A stretch of 64,000 nt of DNA from Multifurca ochricompacta (Eukaryota > Basidiomycota > Agaricomycetes > Russulales > Russulaceae), in assembly GCA_022496185.1 (NCBI GenBank), contig WTXG01000032.1, forward strand, positions 1-64,000, in the 5' to 3' direction. The translations under genes were made by a program, and so were the position numbers. Of the stretch, positions 31,801 to 43,853 are shown piece after piece. The notes under the pieces are model-generated. The model made no database searches, was not told the origin of the DNA, and worked only from the letters and a program-made list of their open reading frames with translations. Every line of letters begins with the position of its first letter. Positions within the stretch are counted from its first letter, which is position 1.

Positions 31801-32271
31801 CATCGCTTCTTCCGTCAACCCTCCACCTCCACCCCTACCACCACCACCACCACCACCACCACCACTTTCTCCTTCTTCCCCTTCCCCTTCTCCTCCTCCT
31901 CCTCCAGCACTTCTATTTCCACCACCAGCAACAGCAGCTAGCGATCCAACCGTACATCCCGCACGAGCTCTCAACCTTCCCAATTGTACCCACCTCCGAC
32001 GTAACTCCATAGCAAGTTTAGGAGGTGTAGCCGCTTCCGGTCCGAGACGCCGTATGAGCGCCGAAGTATCAAATTTGGTGGCAAAGATTCGCGAATGAAA
32101 ATATGGGTTGGAAGAACTCGAGAGCATCGAATAGAATCGTCTATTAACGAGTAAAAAAGCCAGGAGCTCGCGCGGTGGACCGATCGGATTACTAGCCACG
32201 GCGAAGAACGCGATGTTCTCGAGCACTTCTTGAGGTATCGAATCGAACACGGTAGTAGTAGGCATCGGCAT
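28854..32271 (-). CDS. F-box-type protein, paralogue 1
   Basis: Six exons: 32271-31569, 31445-31366, 30416-30057, 29818-29417, 29161-29081 and 29000-28854, all phases consistent, product 590 residues. The N-terminus (SIPQEVLENIAFFAV ... PPRELLAFLLVNRRFYSML) fits an F-box followed by HSRIFATKFDTSALIRRL, as in a large mushroom family of probable SCF ubiquitin-ligase adaptors. The C-terminal part (GHSAWGQFEIIGRVRPGDG, then GNYTGRWRDTLSP and YEGCFFMGRRR) is a conserved end of the same family. Exon 1 encodes a Gly/Glu run at about residues 125-165 from a CCACCA microsatellite. Intron 2 is 949 bp, far beyond the usual 50-65, and consists largely of homopolymers. An unseen small exon inside it cannot be excluded. 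It is in tandem with 33517-35915. Confidence 0.85.
29212..29240 (+). repeat. (GAGGT)n microsatellite
   Basis: About six tandem pentamers inside an intron of the F-box-type gene 28854-32271. Confidence 0.8.
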
Positions 32272-33516
32272 TGTTGTTTTTTTTTTTTGTAATTTGTTTT
32301 GTTTTTATTTTATTTTTATTTATTTCCCCCTCCCCTTCCACTTACTCCTGAGTTGTTGATGACGGGGGGGGGGGGGGAGGTGTGTTTTGACGAGTGGTTA
32401 GTAATGAGTGATGGTGGTTGGTTGGTTGGTTGGTTGGTTGGTGTTGAGGGGGTTGAACGATGGTAGTGATGGTTTAAAGACAACAACGACGGGTAAAGGA
32501 TAGCAGCACGGATGGTGACGGCGACATGATGAGACGGGTCCGGCTCGGCATTTGTCATACATATCAGACATCAGACATATTTCAACTCCGATTTTTTTTT
32601 CCCTTTACTTTACTTACTTTTCACTTTTCAAATCATAAGCGAGTGATGATAAAATAAAATAAAATAAAATAAAATAGGACAAGCGGATTTCTTAGTGCTT
32701 AGTGCTACAAGGCGGGGCAGAGTGGTCTGTGCGTGTACGTACAATATAAGGGGATGTGTTTAATGTTAACGTCACATAGCGAGTAGTTGGCAGTAGCACA
32801 CAATTGACCGCTGATTTTACGTGATTGATTATCTTTAAACCTGGTCCAGTGCGCGTGTGTGTGATTGTGTGTAATGGGTAATGTGTATATGAGTGATGAG
32901 TGTATGAGTATGACTGTATATGTGCTTCTGTCTGTCTGTGTCTGTGTCTGTGTGCAGCGCAGCGGTATCCATGTATGTGAGTGTGCGAGCCTGTCTGTAT
33001 TTATGCGTGTGTGTGTGTGTGTCTGTATGAGTGTGGTATGCGTGTGAGGGGGATGTGTACATCATGTGTGTGTGTGTGTATGAATGATGAGAATTTGAGT
33101 TGAGCTGTAAGTTATGTGTGAAGAAAAAATAAAATAAAATAAAGAAAAACGTCGTTTCGTCTATTCGTGTCCTTCAAAATTGTCGCGCGGTCATAAACGA
33201 AATTGAGTGGAGGTGGAGGGGGGAAGAAGGGAAGCGAATTTCACATAAGCGTGATTCAGTTCCAAATCGAGATAACGAGGTAGCCAGAGAGGGTAGGGTG
33301 CTCAAGAAGAAAAGAAGAAAAGAAACGTTATCCTTTCGGATCTCGAGTTGGGCGCGGCGCCTGTGTTGCAAAATCGAGCTAGTATCGTTGCGGTCGTGGG
33401 GTGATGGGATGGGGGTGGAAGGCGCCATCAGGAGTGGTAAAGGGATGCCAGTCGCTGACCGGAGCACCAATATAAAGAAGATTTGTTTTTGGCTCCGGTC
33501 ACTTGATTCATTTACG
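32272..33516. other. Spacer between F-box paralogues with T/G-rich tract
   Basis: Contains (TTGG)n at 32417-32441, (AAAAT)n at 32648-32676 and a long cryptic TG/TGTC-rich tract at about 32850-33095. Promoter of paralogue 1 and 3' end of paralogue 2 must lie here. No gene. Confidence 0.6.
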
Positions 33517-35915
33517 CTATTCTGTTTTGCATAGAGTCCAGATACCTTCCCATTGAGCGCCAGGAGAGCAGTATTTCCATTTTCCAACAAAGTTTTGCGA
33601 AGACAGCACTGTTAAATTTAGCGCACCCGACATCCCCCGCCCCCCCACATACACGGATTAGCTCCATCCCTTGGCGGAAAAAAAACCACACCAAGACAGA
33701 TTGTTAAACTCACCGTAACCGGCATAGATCGTACGACGGGGAAGCCGCCCTCCATGTGCATTAAGCTGCAAGCAAAAGCATTAAAATCCAGTTTCTATAT
33801 CAGACGGCCTGTATATTCCAACGAGGCTGACAGCACGCTAATGACGCACCGGTTGTCGAATCAGCACAACAAGTCCGTCGGAGATCCGCACGCGGCCCGA
33901 GAAGACAAAATTTCCCCATGCGGGTTGAAGGTGTGCTTCGGTCTGAAAAAGGGTCAATAGGGGGCACCAGTTCTGGTGAGGAAAAGTCCAAAAATGGTAT
34001 TCACCTTTCCCGTTAAGATCACATCCACAATCTCCTCATCATCACCCTTCGTACTCGACCGTGAACCCGACTCGGAATCGCGCTGCACGTTTTCCGGTTC
34101 TTCACCATGACGCTCACATTTGAAGGTTTGGTAGAGTACCTTTGTGGAAGAAGAACGTTCATCAAACAATAACTCCATTCCATTCTGTCAAACAAAACGG
34201 ATACGGTTAACTCTCTGCGCATGTGATGCGCGGGCCCTTGCTAATCAGAGCAAGCCTCGTACCTCTTTCCGAGTCCATGTCGTCGGCGGGAGCAGCGGGA
34301 TATTCGAAGGGTCGTCCCATTCGTCCCATTCGTCCCCAAAGGGACATGACTTGGGTTTAGAAAACCGCACATGTTCTTCTAGACAACAGAAGAACGGGAG
34401 GCGAGAGTGACCCGGAAGAGCAGCGGGACCAGCGTCTCCAGTCATGAAAGGTGTAAAGTCGCGATCATATGACGCCTAAAGTAAAGGCAAGAGGAGAAAA
34501 AGGCAATCAACGCATCAGTATCGGAAATACTGGTGCAAGGGAAAAGGGGGGGGGGGAGAGACGAAGGGGTTGGTTGGGGGGCGAGGAGGAAACATTCAGC
34601 GCAGCACAAAACATGCAGAAGACGCACCAGCGCAGTACCCCTCCACTTTCCCGTAAGTGTCCCAGGAGTATATCGTTGAAAGGATCCCGAAGTGACAGGA
34701 TCTTCGACGATAGCCCGCAGCCAGTCCAAATCATGGCGCGTGCTAAGGCCACCCGGAGAACCCGGACCGTGTGGAACCGGTCGAGTACGAAAACAACGGT
34801 TGTACTCTTCAATATCCTCAACGGTTGGACCATCTATAGGGCCTTGTACTCGCGTAGAGGGCAAATATGCAGGGATCGCAAGCGGAAACGCGTCAAGCCG
34901 TGCGAAGTACGCGAGTGAGGCACTCAGCGCGATCGCAGGAAGCCGCAGGTGAAATGCGTGGGTCATATACTTGATCGGAATGGTCACGGGTGCCGGCGGC
35001 ACAGGGGGATGCATATGCGGAGATAGGCGCGGTGAAGATGAGCTTCCATTGACGAACACGTGTGGATCAAAGCCTTGCTCTGCGAAGGAGTACTGTAGCG
35101 GAAACGATCGGTTAGAAGGAAGGGAGGAGGAGGGCGTGACGATGAAGGGACGCACCCGAAACCAGGCAAACCAAAGGGGCATTAGAGTATCCATAACCCT
35201 TACGCGGCTGTCATTTGACTCTCCGTCGAGGGCATCTGATTTTGGGCGGAAAGGGTGTGTGGGGGGGGAGGGGGGAGGGAAGAAGGGAGGAAGACAGTGT
35301 CGGTCGAAGGAATAGAAGGGTGGAGTGCGATCATATGGACGCACCTTGTGAAGTCATATGCCAAAAGAGTGCAACGGCGAGGACGTTACAAGGATCCTCT
35401 TTGGGCCAAACGTTGTGGCCCGGGTGTAGACGTTCGTTGATATACCGGTTTAGGAGAGTGGGAAGGTCAACTTCTTGAAGCTGACGATAGTTGAGATCGT
35501 CGTCCTCAAGGACCATGATATATGCGACAAGTAAAGCATCTTGAAGGTCCGGATGGTAAATGTCACCACGTTTGATACACCTTAACGCTTGAAGGCGTTT
35601 CTTGAGCTCGGGGAAGAAGAGAGAAGGGACGGTGGAGGAAGGAGTTAAGCGGCGAGTGAGGGCGGTGATGTCAAACTTATGAGAGAATATGTGACGATAT
35701 AAATGGGGGTTGTTGTGTGGATGAAGAACGTTATAGAAGTGACGACATGTAAGCATGAGGGGAAGGAGAGAACGGGGAGGAGAGGATAAAGGTTCGTCTT
35801 GAAGGGTGTAGATGAGGAAGTCATCCATAATGCCTGGAAGGAGAAGAAGAGGGGGAACATGATGAATAAGAGAGTTAAGTAGATGAAGGAAAGTGGATAT
35901 AAAAGATGTATTCAT
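33517..35915 (-). CDS. F-box-type protein, paralogue 2
   Basis: Eight exons: 35915-35345, 35235-35156, 35092-34628, 34475-34263, 34184-34005, 33942-33850, 33765-33714 and 33608-33517; product 581 residues, phases consistent. It parallels paralogue 1: LPGIMDDFLIYTL as F-box start, PPRSLLPLMLTCRHFYNVL, HIFSHKFDITALTRRL, the PAWGNFVFSGRVRISDG block and the C-terminal NFVGKWKYCSPGAQWEGIW. Exon 2 is exactly 80 bp in both genes. Two introns (34185-34262 and 33609-33713) are absent from paralogue 1. Presumed adaptor of an SCF ubiquitin ligase; target unknown. The first ATG gives about 25 extra residues before the F-box compared with paralogue 1, so a later start is possible. Introns here are mostly short (62-152 bp). 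Confidence 0.85.
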
Positions 35916-36170
35916 GGAGGGGAGGGGGGGGAGGGAGGTTCATTTCGACAAAGCGGCGTCTTGAACGAGAACTTGGAGATGCGACTCCGACCAGTCGGTG
36001 GTGTGACGTTGTATGGTTAGTTGGAATGACGACGTAGTTTTTTGGGTCCATTAGTCCCGGACTCGACGGAGACCGGAGTATTTCTCCTTGAGATCGTAAA
36101 TCTGAACTCTTTAATGGCTTCGGTCGCCAACAAGGATAAGAGTTGACCAAAAGTTTGGATAGGATGAGAT

Positions 36171-36300
36171 GAGACAAGACAAGACAAGACAAGACAGGAC
36201 AAGACAAGACAAGACAAGATTGTGACAGGACATGCCAAGACAGAAGTAGTAGGCAAGGCAAGGCAAGACAGGATAGGACAAAACAGAACAGGACAGGGCA
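36171..36300 (+). repeat. (GACAA)n and related GGACA/GGCAA repeats
   Basis: About ten tandem GACAA units, decaying into GGCAAGGCAAGAC and ACAGGACAGGGC. On the minus strand this is a TTGTC array. Confidence 0.75.
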
Positions 36301-39300
36301 GGGCCACGGACAGGCGAGAGAACAGAAAGAGGAAAGAGAAAAAAGAGAAAGAGAAACAGAGGACAGGATAGGACAACACAGGACAACACAGGACAGGGCT
36401 CCTCGGACAGAGCCACGAGAATGGACTAAGTCTGTTTGTAATGACCCATTTGGTGACGGGGCTAATCTGAGAAGAACCCACCAAAAAACCCACATGTACA
36501 AAGGCCAAGATTACACCGTGTAATTGAGAGAGATCGGGGGGGGGGGAGGAACATGTCGATGACAAAATGAAAATGGAAACAGAAATAAAAATAAAAATAA
36601 AAATAAAATAGAAATCATCATTGAGTTGTGTCATGTCAGTCCATTCAGCCGCTAAGGAGCCGGGAATAAGGGATGGAAGGACGGGGACTGGGGAGGTGTG
36701 GGTGAGAAGGGGGGAGGGAAGGGGGGGAGGGGGGGGGATGATGAAAACGTGGATGGTTCGTAATCTTGGGTTAAGTCTGCTCAATCTGATTCTTACTCGA
36801 AAAGGAAAGCGGGATCTAGGAAGCCATCACATCGATCCCAGAGTACAGGCGAATGGCGAGAAAAAAAAAAAAGTATAAATGGATCAAAATAAAAAATAAA
36901 AGGAAATTATAGCGCGCTTTTGAGATGGAGAAAAAATTATTATTAAATGGTGAGTGGTAGGTGTGGGTGACATAGGGAAATGAGAAATTTTGCCAGAAGT
37001 GGCACAGGAATTATTAGGTAGGGGAGAAAAAAAAAAAAAGAATGAAAAAAAAGAAAATAACAACGACAACAATATTAATAATAATGAAGAGAGGAAGTTT
37101 GGCGACGTCAGATCCGGGTGTTACGATTCAATTGAATTGGGAGGGGGGGGGGGGCTGAAGTAAAGGGAAGGGGGGAATAGACGCGAGGGAAGTGAAGGGG
37201 AGGGAAGAGGACTGGGGGGGGGGGCGAGCAGAAGGAGGGAGGAGGGGCGAGCAGATGGGAGGGGTGGGAAAGGAGATGCGAAGACAGTAAAAACTCAATG
37301 AATCGCAGATTTCATCTTCTCATGATCGCGAACAACGTCCCGACCAACTGACGGAGTTAGCCGATCGTAAACAAAATAAATTCAGGGCTGGGGCTGGAAT
37401 CCCCTCTCTCCGGCGCAGCCAGCGCCCCAGGATTTGTCCATTAAGCGCGGCCGTGAGCGGCAAGCTGTGGTGGCAAGGACAAGGGCACAAGGCAATGCAA
37501 TGCAATGGGCATGGGCAGCATGGCATGGCACGGCAGGGCACGGCAGGGAAAAGCAAGGCAAGGCAAGAGGGGAGGGGGGCAAGGCCAGGTGAGGCCAACT
37601 TGGCAAGAGGCCCCCCCCCCCCCCCCCTTCCTATCCTATTCCTACCTTTCCCGCAACACACGACGCAAACGAATACGAATTGTTTTGAAGCGACCCCACC
37701 CACCCAACTCACCCAACTCACTCACTTCTCTCACTCACCCCTCGGGCGCCATTTTATTATTAAATTGTTTTTTTTTTTTCGCTTTTCTCTTCCCCACCGC
37801 CCATCGCTCGATCTGGCTTCACACATCAATCTATCTATCGTACACTTATTCGGCTTGTTTCTGAAGCAAACAGACGCCGAACGCCGAAAATTACCGATGG
37901 CCCCGACCCGCTTGTCTTGCCTTGCCTTGCCTTGCCACTTACTTTTTACTATTCTCTTCTCTTCTTACATTCTTAACGCCTTACACACCCATTCACAACA
38001 CATGACCCAACCCAAGCAGTAAGCACCCAACCTCAAATTACTCACTTGATTGCTATTTTTATTGCACGAATATTACTGTTGGCATCATTTTCTATTATTA
38101 CGACTACTATCCTATCCAATACGTCGTTCCTGTCATACCAGATGAACTCCCTTCACCCTCCCTCGGGTATCCCCACTTTCCCAAACTTCTTTCTCCATGT
38201 CGGCGTACCATTATTACGGATCCGGGAACTATTATCTTAGTAGTAGTTAAACGGACGGAGACCTAGATCTCACTCTTGTTACTCCGCACACGCACGCACA
38301 CTCCGACACGCCGAACAAACAAATAAACTTAACTTCGCTCACCAGAACCACGACAGTAATCGAGAGAGCGTCAATCTACCTTGACCCATATCCCATCGTC
38401 ATCGTAACACACACACATGCCCCCCCACTCCCCTTCTTTCCTTCGTATGCAATTGAGTGGGGGGGGGGTTATTATGAACTCACACACGCGATAAGTTTGT
38501 CTATTTCACGTTCACGCGCCAAGCCGGAATAAAATAAAATAAAATAATATTAACACGGAGAGTGGACCTAGGTGATTTGATTCGATCGGTTCCTGCGACC
38601 TGTCATGATCAACGGATCCATCATCATCCCGCGCAATCACACATCATACGACGACCCCCTCTCTTCCCCCCTTCCCCTCTATCATCCCATCCCTTTTCAT
38701 GGCACACTCCCCCCTCCTATCGTTTATCTCTCACCCCTTTTTTTCAATATATTATGATATATGGCGGCGTGCTGCGCAACGCGCGCTTTCTCACTCCCCC
38801 CGCCTTTCCCAGGCCAAGTCAGGGGTTAGTCGTGAGAGAGAGAGAGAGATAAAGAGAGAGGGAAAGAGAGAGATAGAAGAGGGGGGGATTCATTTGAGAG
38901 TGGGAGCGTGTGATGAATGAAATGAATGATTATGATTATGAATGAATGAATACACAGAAGAGGAAACGAGAAAAAAGAAAACTTTGGTGACGTCACTGTG
39001 GTTGCATGCATCGCCAGGACTTGGAACAACAACAAAACAACAACAACAACCAAGATAAATAAAAATCTTTACGATTCCTGGGATCCATGGGACCGAAAAG
39101 CGGGGTTTCCGTTTTTGGATTCCAGGTTCCGGGCTCAGTATCGGAGGAAAAAAAAAAAGAGAGAGACGGGAAAGTTGGAGTTTTTTTATTTATTTTAATT
39201 TTGTGTGAGATGAAGGGTGTGTGTGTGGAAAACGTGAAAACGGGGAACGGGGAAGAGGGAAGAGGGCAGGGCGGCGGCGGGGGAGGAATGATGTGTGTGT

Positions 39301-39556
39301 GGGGGGGATTGAGGAATGCATACATGTGCACATCAAACACTCTTTTTTCTTTTTCTTTTCCTTTCTTTTTCCCATCCCCACCCCCCCTCCCAACACACCT
39401 CCACGATTATAGTACACATAACCACTGTCACTCTCCTTTTTTCCCAAATATAGGAAACATAGACGGAGATAGATATGGCATAAGGGTAGATAGAGTAGAG
39501 AGAGAGGGGGGGGCGTAAGAGGAGACAAGTAATTTTTGACCGGCGATCTACATCAT

Positions 39557-39590
39557 CATTCATTCATTCATTCATTCATTCATTCATTCA
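39557..39590 (+). repeat. (ATTC)n microsatellite
   Basis: About eight perfect tetramers. Confidence 0.85.
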
Positions 39591-39728
39591 TCATCATCAT
39601 CGTTGATCAATTTGATCATTGATTATCATCGTTGAGGGAAGGGGGCCGCAATTAGTCTCAGTGATCGGAGGGATGACGAAAAGAGGAAAAGAGAGACAGA
39701 GGTAGAGATTAGAGACAGAGAGAGGAGG

Positions 39729-39778
<50 letters not shown>

Positions 39779-39780
39779 GA
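39729..39780 (+). repeat. (GAT)n/(GGT)n microsatellite
   Basis: About twelve GAT units followed by five GGT units. It accounts for apparent poly-Met and poly-His open frames here. Confidence 0.85.
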
Positions 39781-40324
39781 GAGTCCATCCATGCCACGCC
39801 TTAAACTCCGATCCTGCGCACAGCCATGTAATACACACAACACAACACACACACAACTGTTGTCGTCTGTGTGAGACATCCACCTCCAACCCAGACATCC
39901 ATCCAATCCAACAAAGACAACTCAGCTCAGAGACCAAAGACCGGGGGCCAGGGGATGAGAGGGGCGGAGAGAGGGGGGGGGGATTAAATTGGCAATTTTC
40001 ATTTTCATTTTTCATTTTTCATTTCAATTTTCAATATTTTTTTTTCTTTTTACTATTTTTTTTTTCTTTTTACTTACAGGATTACAGGGACCTATGATTT
40101 GCCGGATGAGATAGCTGACACCAAAAAAAAAAAAAAGTAGGGGGGAGAGATATTATGCTATGCTATGATCAGCTAGCTATGATCCAGTTAAGGTCTAGCG
40201 GGGGGGGAGGGGTTGAGCACAGCACAGCACACATTCTTTTTTTTTTTTCTTTTCTTTTTAAAAACCGTGTAAGGCCGCCGCCAAATTGCGAGGCTACTGA
40301 ATTACTGGAGATCCATATAGAAAA

Positions 40325-40705
40325 TTAAAATACCGCAGGGAAAAATAAAGGCAGCGGCAGATCAGTATAGAAGTACAAAGATAAAATGAGGGAGCCATCG
40401 TGAGTGAGAAAGACCCGTCTTATCCGGTCGTCGCGCCATATACGGCTTGCCCGAGGAGGAGGAGAAACCATCACGTAAGGGAGTAAGGTAAGAGTTATAT
40501 TCAGACCGATTTGGTGAAGGGTGAGGTTATAGGTGGCGCGTGCCCTCTGATACCGGGGGAGGGCGCAAAATGGAAGAGAGCACAGCACACGTTCGATCTG
40601 CCTCTTGCGTGCGTCGGCGTCGTTATATAGGGTGACCAAGTGTGTGTTGCCGCACACTACCCCAGAGATCGTGCGGCTGTCTCCAATTTTTTTTAAAAAA
40701 AACAA
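40325..40705 (-). CDS. Possible terminal exon of an unknown gene
   Basis: An open minus-strand stretch ends at 40325, with protein-like composition (GNTHLVTLYNDADARKRQIE, LHQIGLNITLTLLPYVMV and RVFLTHDGSLILSLYFYT). A possible acceptor GGAGACAG lies at its upstream edge (about 40680). It stands out from the simple-repeat surroundings. A second coding-like scrap FGCAFSADPRHEAAWGRE lies at about 40970-41030 on the same strand and could be an upstream exon. No family recognised. Confidence 0.3.
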   Translation of the reverse strand: MFFLKKIGDSRTISGVVCGNTHLVTLYNDADARKRQIERVLCSLPFCALPRYQRARATYNLTLHQIGLNITLTLLPYVMVSPPPRASRIWRDDRIRRVFLTHDGSLILSLYFYTDLPLPLFFPAVF

Positions 40706-41241
40706 TGAAGAGAAGAAAGTACGCACGCGTCCCCTCCCCCCGCCTCTACCCCCTTCACCCACGTGCGAATGAAGCCCATGTTATGTATGTATCCTCCTGA
40801 AAGGCTCCGATAACCCCCCGAATCACTGAAGGGGGGGGGGACTCGAGCATCACACAGCTGTTGAGGGAAAAAGTGAAAAGTAAGTGAAAAAAGAAGAAGA
40901 ACTAGAGCACCCTACCCACCCCTTTCCCCTCCTCCCCCCCCCCCTCTCATCTCCCAAACCCTTCCACCCATTCACCTCACGGCCCCACGCGGCTTCGTGG
41001 CGCGGATCAGCAGAGAACGCGCAGCCGAAAGTAAAACAATACACGCGCCGCCGGGACGGTATTCATTGGGGGGTGGGATAACAATAATTCAATAAGGTGA
41101 GGGAACTTCCTCTCTTGTCTTGTCTCGTCTTGTCTTGTTTCGTTTTGCATCACGATGATCAAAGAGTGTGATTCCTTTTGTGCCCCCTCCCCCCCCCCCC
41201 CCCCCTCCCTCCACCTTCCGTTGTATTGTTTGTGCAGTTTC

Positions 41242-41418
41242 AAGCGGATGGCCTCTGCGATCCTCCCCTACTCTGGCTGGCTTGCTGACCACGCGCCGCA
41301 GTCGTCATGTAACCGTCTCAACGTGCGCGCGGCGTTGAGGGGCAAGCAAGCCGCACGGCTCAATTTTTGTTGTTTTGTGCGCGACCGGGCCTATGGCGCG
41401 CGTCTCCAGGTACTCGAC
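41242..41418 (+). CDS. Possible exon of an unknown gene
   Basis: GC-rich, balanced-composition island within repeats, bounded by TTTGTGCAG (about 41231-41239) and CTCCAG|GTACTC (about 41410). In one frame it reads MASAILPYSGWLADHAPQSS and continues to a GARLQ end. A following CCACAG acceptor occurs near 41490. Direction and reality are uncertain. Confidence 0.2.
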
Positions 41419-42016
41419 TTGCCTTCTCTTTCTCTCTCTCCCTCCCCCCCTCCCCCTTCTTCCCTTTCCCAATCATTCTTTCTCCACAGCTGTACCGGAA
41501 GCCGGAGAAACCGATTTGCGGATCAGAGAGAGAAAGGGAGACAGAAGGGGGGTGGGGGGGGAGAGAGACAGAGAGAGAAGTGAGGGGAAAGAGGAGCGAG
41601 GGAAGGCGGAAATGAGCGAAGCAGGCGGAAATGAGCATACACACGTACCACACACGCTGCACTATCAGTCTTGCACAAATGTCATTCCCCTACCCTAGCT
41701 TTCACCCCCTTTTTGGCTTTTCCTGCCTGCCTGCCTGTCTGCCTACCTGTCGGGGGAAAACGAAACCCTCCTTTGTCCGCGGAGAACTATCAATCACAAA
41801 GGTCCCCACTTGCTCTGAATCATGATTGGCCTTGGTGAAACAGTGCGCCTTCGGTTGCTTACCACCTGACACGGGTAATAGCGCACGACAAGGATGCTTG
41901 CACACCATATTGATAGGCGTTTATCGAGTCATGAAAGAAAAAACAAAAAAAAAATTTAGGTTCGACATCATTACGCCTCATCCGCCAGTGCAGTACGTGT
42001 CTCAGTCTCATTAATC

Positions 42017-42262
42017 TTGCTCTGTGAAGTGCTTGTCCTACTTACTTGGTATGACGACTTCCCAGAAACCGGCGTCGCCGGCGGCGGTTATGATGACAGT
42101 GTGATAGATCCAAGCAAGGCTGGTTTGACAGATAATTTTTGCAGGGCATCACGGAAGGGGGTTTGTGTCAAGGTGATCAAAGGAAGAGATGGCACCATCA
42201 GAACTATAATGACCTGTCTTGGTCTTGCCAATCGGACAAACCCCACCTGCAAGGCGCCCTAA
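42017..42262 (+). CDS. Possible last exon of a cysteine-containing small protein
   Basis: Open frame ending in FCRASRKGVCVKVIKGRDG followed by TIMTCLGLANRTNPTCKAP and stop. Four cysteines over 40 residues, with Gly/Asp-rich sequence upstream, give it the look of a secreted protein tail. A CTTCCCAG at 42056-42064 could be an acceptor, but another acceptor (TTTTTGCAG, about 42144) opens a different frame. No signal peptide found. Family unknown. Confidence 0.25.
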   Translation: MLCEVLVLLTWYDDFPETGVAGGGYDDSVIDPSKAGLTDNFCRASRKGVCVKVIKGRDGTIRTIMTCLGLANRTNPTCKAP

Positions 42263-42693
42263 CTAATTCGCCATGGAATCGGTTGAAAGTTAACGTTAGA
42301 AAGGCCAACCACCGTTCGGGCAGAGACGGACCTTTAGGACAGTAGCAATAAAACAAGATGCAATCAAATTTCGAATAAAAGACCCGAATAAAGACCCAAT
42401 CCCATTTATCACGTAATGGAGGGTTTAACGACACGTGACATGACCCCCGTTCCTTTCTCAGTTGGTTTTTCTTCTGGGGTACACACGCCGTTCCCAAAAA
42501 AAAAAAAAAAAGGTTGGGAGGGAATGGGAACCCAGATCATCGAACGGGCCTGTCCATCTCATCAAATACTGCGCGGGTTGCATAGATCTCTGAACGCAAA
42601 AAAATAACCCTTTCATGTAGACGGGGGCGGGTGAAGATGGCAAGGCACCCGAGTGTGTTTGGGGCAACCATGTGTTGTGTGTTGTGGCTTGCG

Positions 42694-43645
42694 CGTCATT
42701 GTGTTTGGTATTCGACTTGCGCATCTTGGTAAAGTTTCAAAAACTTTGCGCTCGCTTGTTCATCTAAATGTGGTCGCCTAAATCGGAGAAAGCGGCCGTC
42801 CAGTATTTGGGCCAAGAACTGCGCCGCACGCCTATCCATATGACAGCCCCAACTCAGGAAGGCACGGGCTCGGCCCGTACCACCGATAGACGTAACGCTA
42901 TTTTGCGGGTTCCTTGGTGCAATAAGACTGTCTAGGTAAGTCTCGATGCTGGCCAACCGACGACCGTTGGCGAGCTTAGACGTGGGGAGTCATCGTCAGC
43001 GGATTGGGCGAACCAACTATTGTCACTACTCATCCCGACCGCTGCGCGCGCTCCGTTCTTAATACTTGTAATGATAAACAAACGCGTTGCCGTTCGCTAC
43101 CGTGGTCGTGGCCATCCGGGAAGAAGAAAAAATAAAAATAAAACAAGCGGGTTTCGAGGAAGGTAGAAGGAAGAAGAAGTGGTGATACATACATACACTG
43201 CCGACGGAATTGATAATAATTACGGAGTGCGTAAATTTTGGATTTGAGAGCTTGTTCCTGCGGCTGAAGCGCCAGAAAAGAAAGAAAGATGGGCGTCTTT
43301 TGTGTTCCCTGGGTGTTGTGCATTGCACATCATGACGACCTCGACCTGGAGATCATGGAACCAGTCACACACGTTTCGCGGAATGTTCGCAAGCAGCATA
43401 GAGGGGATGGGCGCCAGGCGCTTCAAGTTTGCCGGATACCTCCCACTGAACTAGTCCGGATCGGTATAATAGTGTGAAGTGCGATACACGGGCGGGGGGC
43501 CACAGGTTATGTTATGATATGAGTATGGCGATGGGTGCCGCACACCGTTGCGTTGGCGAGGCGGATGTTCTCTTTGAATTTGAGAGCTTGGTTTAAGGGA
43601 TGGATGAGGAGAGCCGATGATCATCATGCGCTCAATTATTCTCAT
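42694..43645 (-). CDS. Hypothetical gene or remnant
   Basis: Several minus-strand open segments follow one another: 43645-43451, 43430-43220 and 42956-42696. Readable parts include NIPRNVCDWFHDLQVEVVMM, EQALKSKIYALRNYYQFRRQ and, in the last, LASIETYLDSLIAPRNPQN to a stop at 42696. They are separated by an in-frame stop near 43450 and a poly-T-containing stretch at 43120-43200 that could be an intron. I could not find a splice pattern that joins all pieces, so it may be decayed. No family recognised. Confidence 0.3.
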
Positions 43646-43853
43646 TATGTAATTATATAAATTCAGTTACAGTCACATGTCTGTTAGGTTATCTGTTTTT
43701 TTTGTTTTATTTTGTTTTATTTTATTTTTATCGAAATCGACAATCTGAAATCAAAAATCGACAATCGATTTGATTCGACGACGACGACGAACGACTACTC
43801 TCTTTCCACTTTCCACTACCCACTGCTTCTACTTCCACTTCACTTTCATAGAT

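Larger units (their letters stand above)
35916..40324. other. Low-complexity, gene-free stretch
   Basis: No supportable gene in 4.4 kb. Simple repeats dominate: GACAA-type at 36171-36300, G/A-rich tracts at 36540-37300, GGCAA-type at 37490-37570, CTTGC at 37917-37936, AAAAT at 38528-38547, ATTC at 39557-39590 and GAT/GGT at 39729-39780. Long translations across these are artefacts of repeat composition. Confidence 0.6.

Noticed and set aside
35875..36784. Long minus-strand open frames (208 and 255 codons) upstream of the second F-box gene
   Set aside because: They read the TTGTC/TCCTG repeats as Leu/Ser/Pro/Cys runs and have no domain.
37453..38022. 189-codon plus-strand open frame
   Set aside because: Crosses GGCAA and poly-C repeats; no coherent protein composition.
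39626..40097. Open frames with poly-Met or poly-His
   Set aside because: They are translations of the GAT/GGT microsatellite in both strands, with no splice context or domain.
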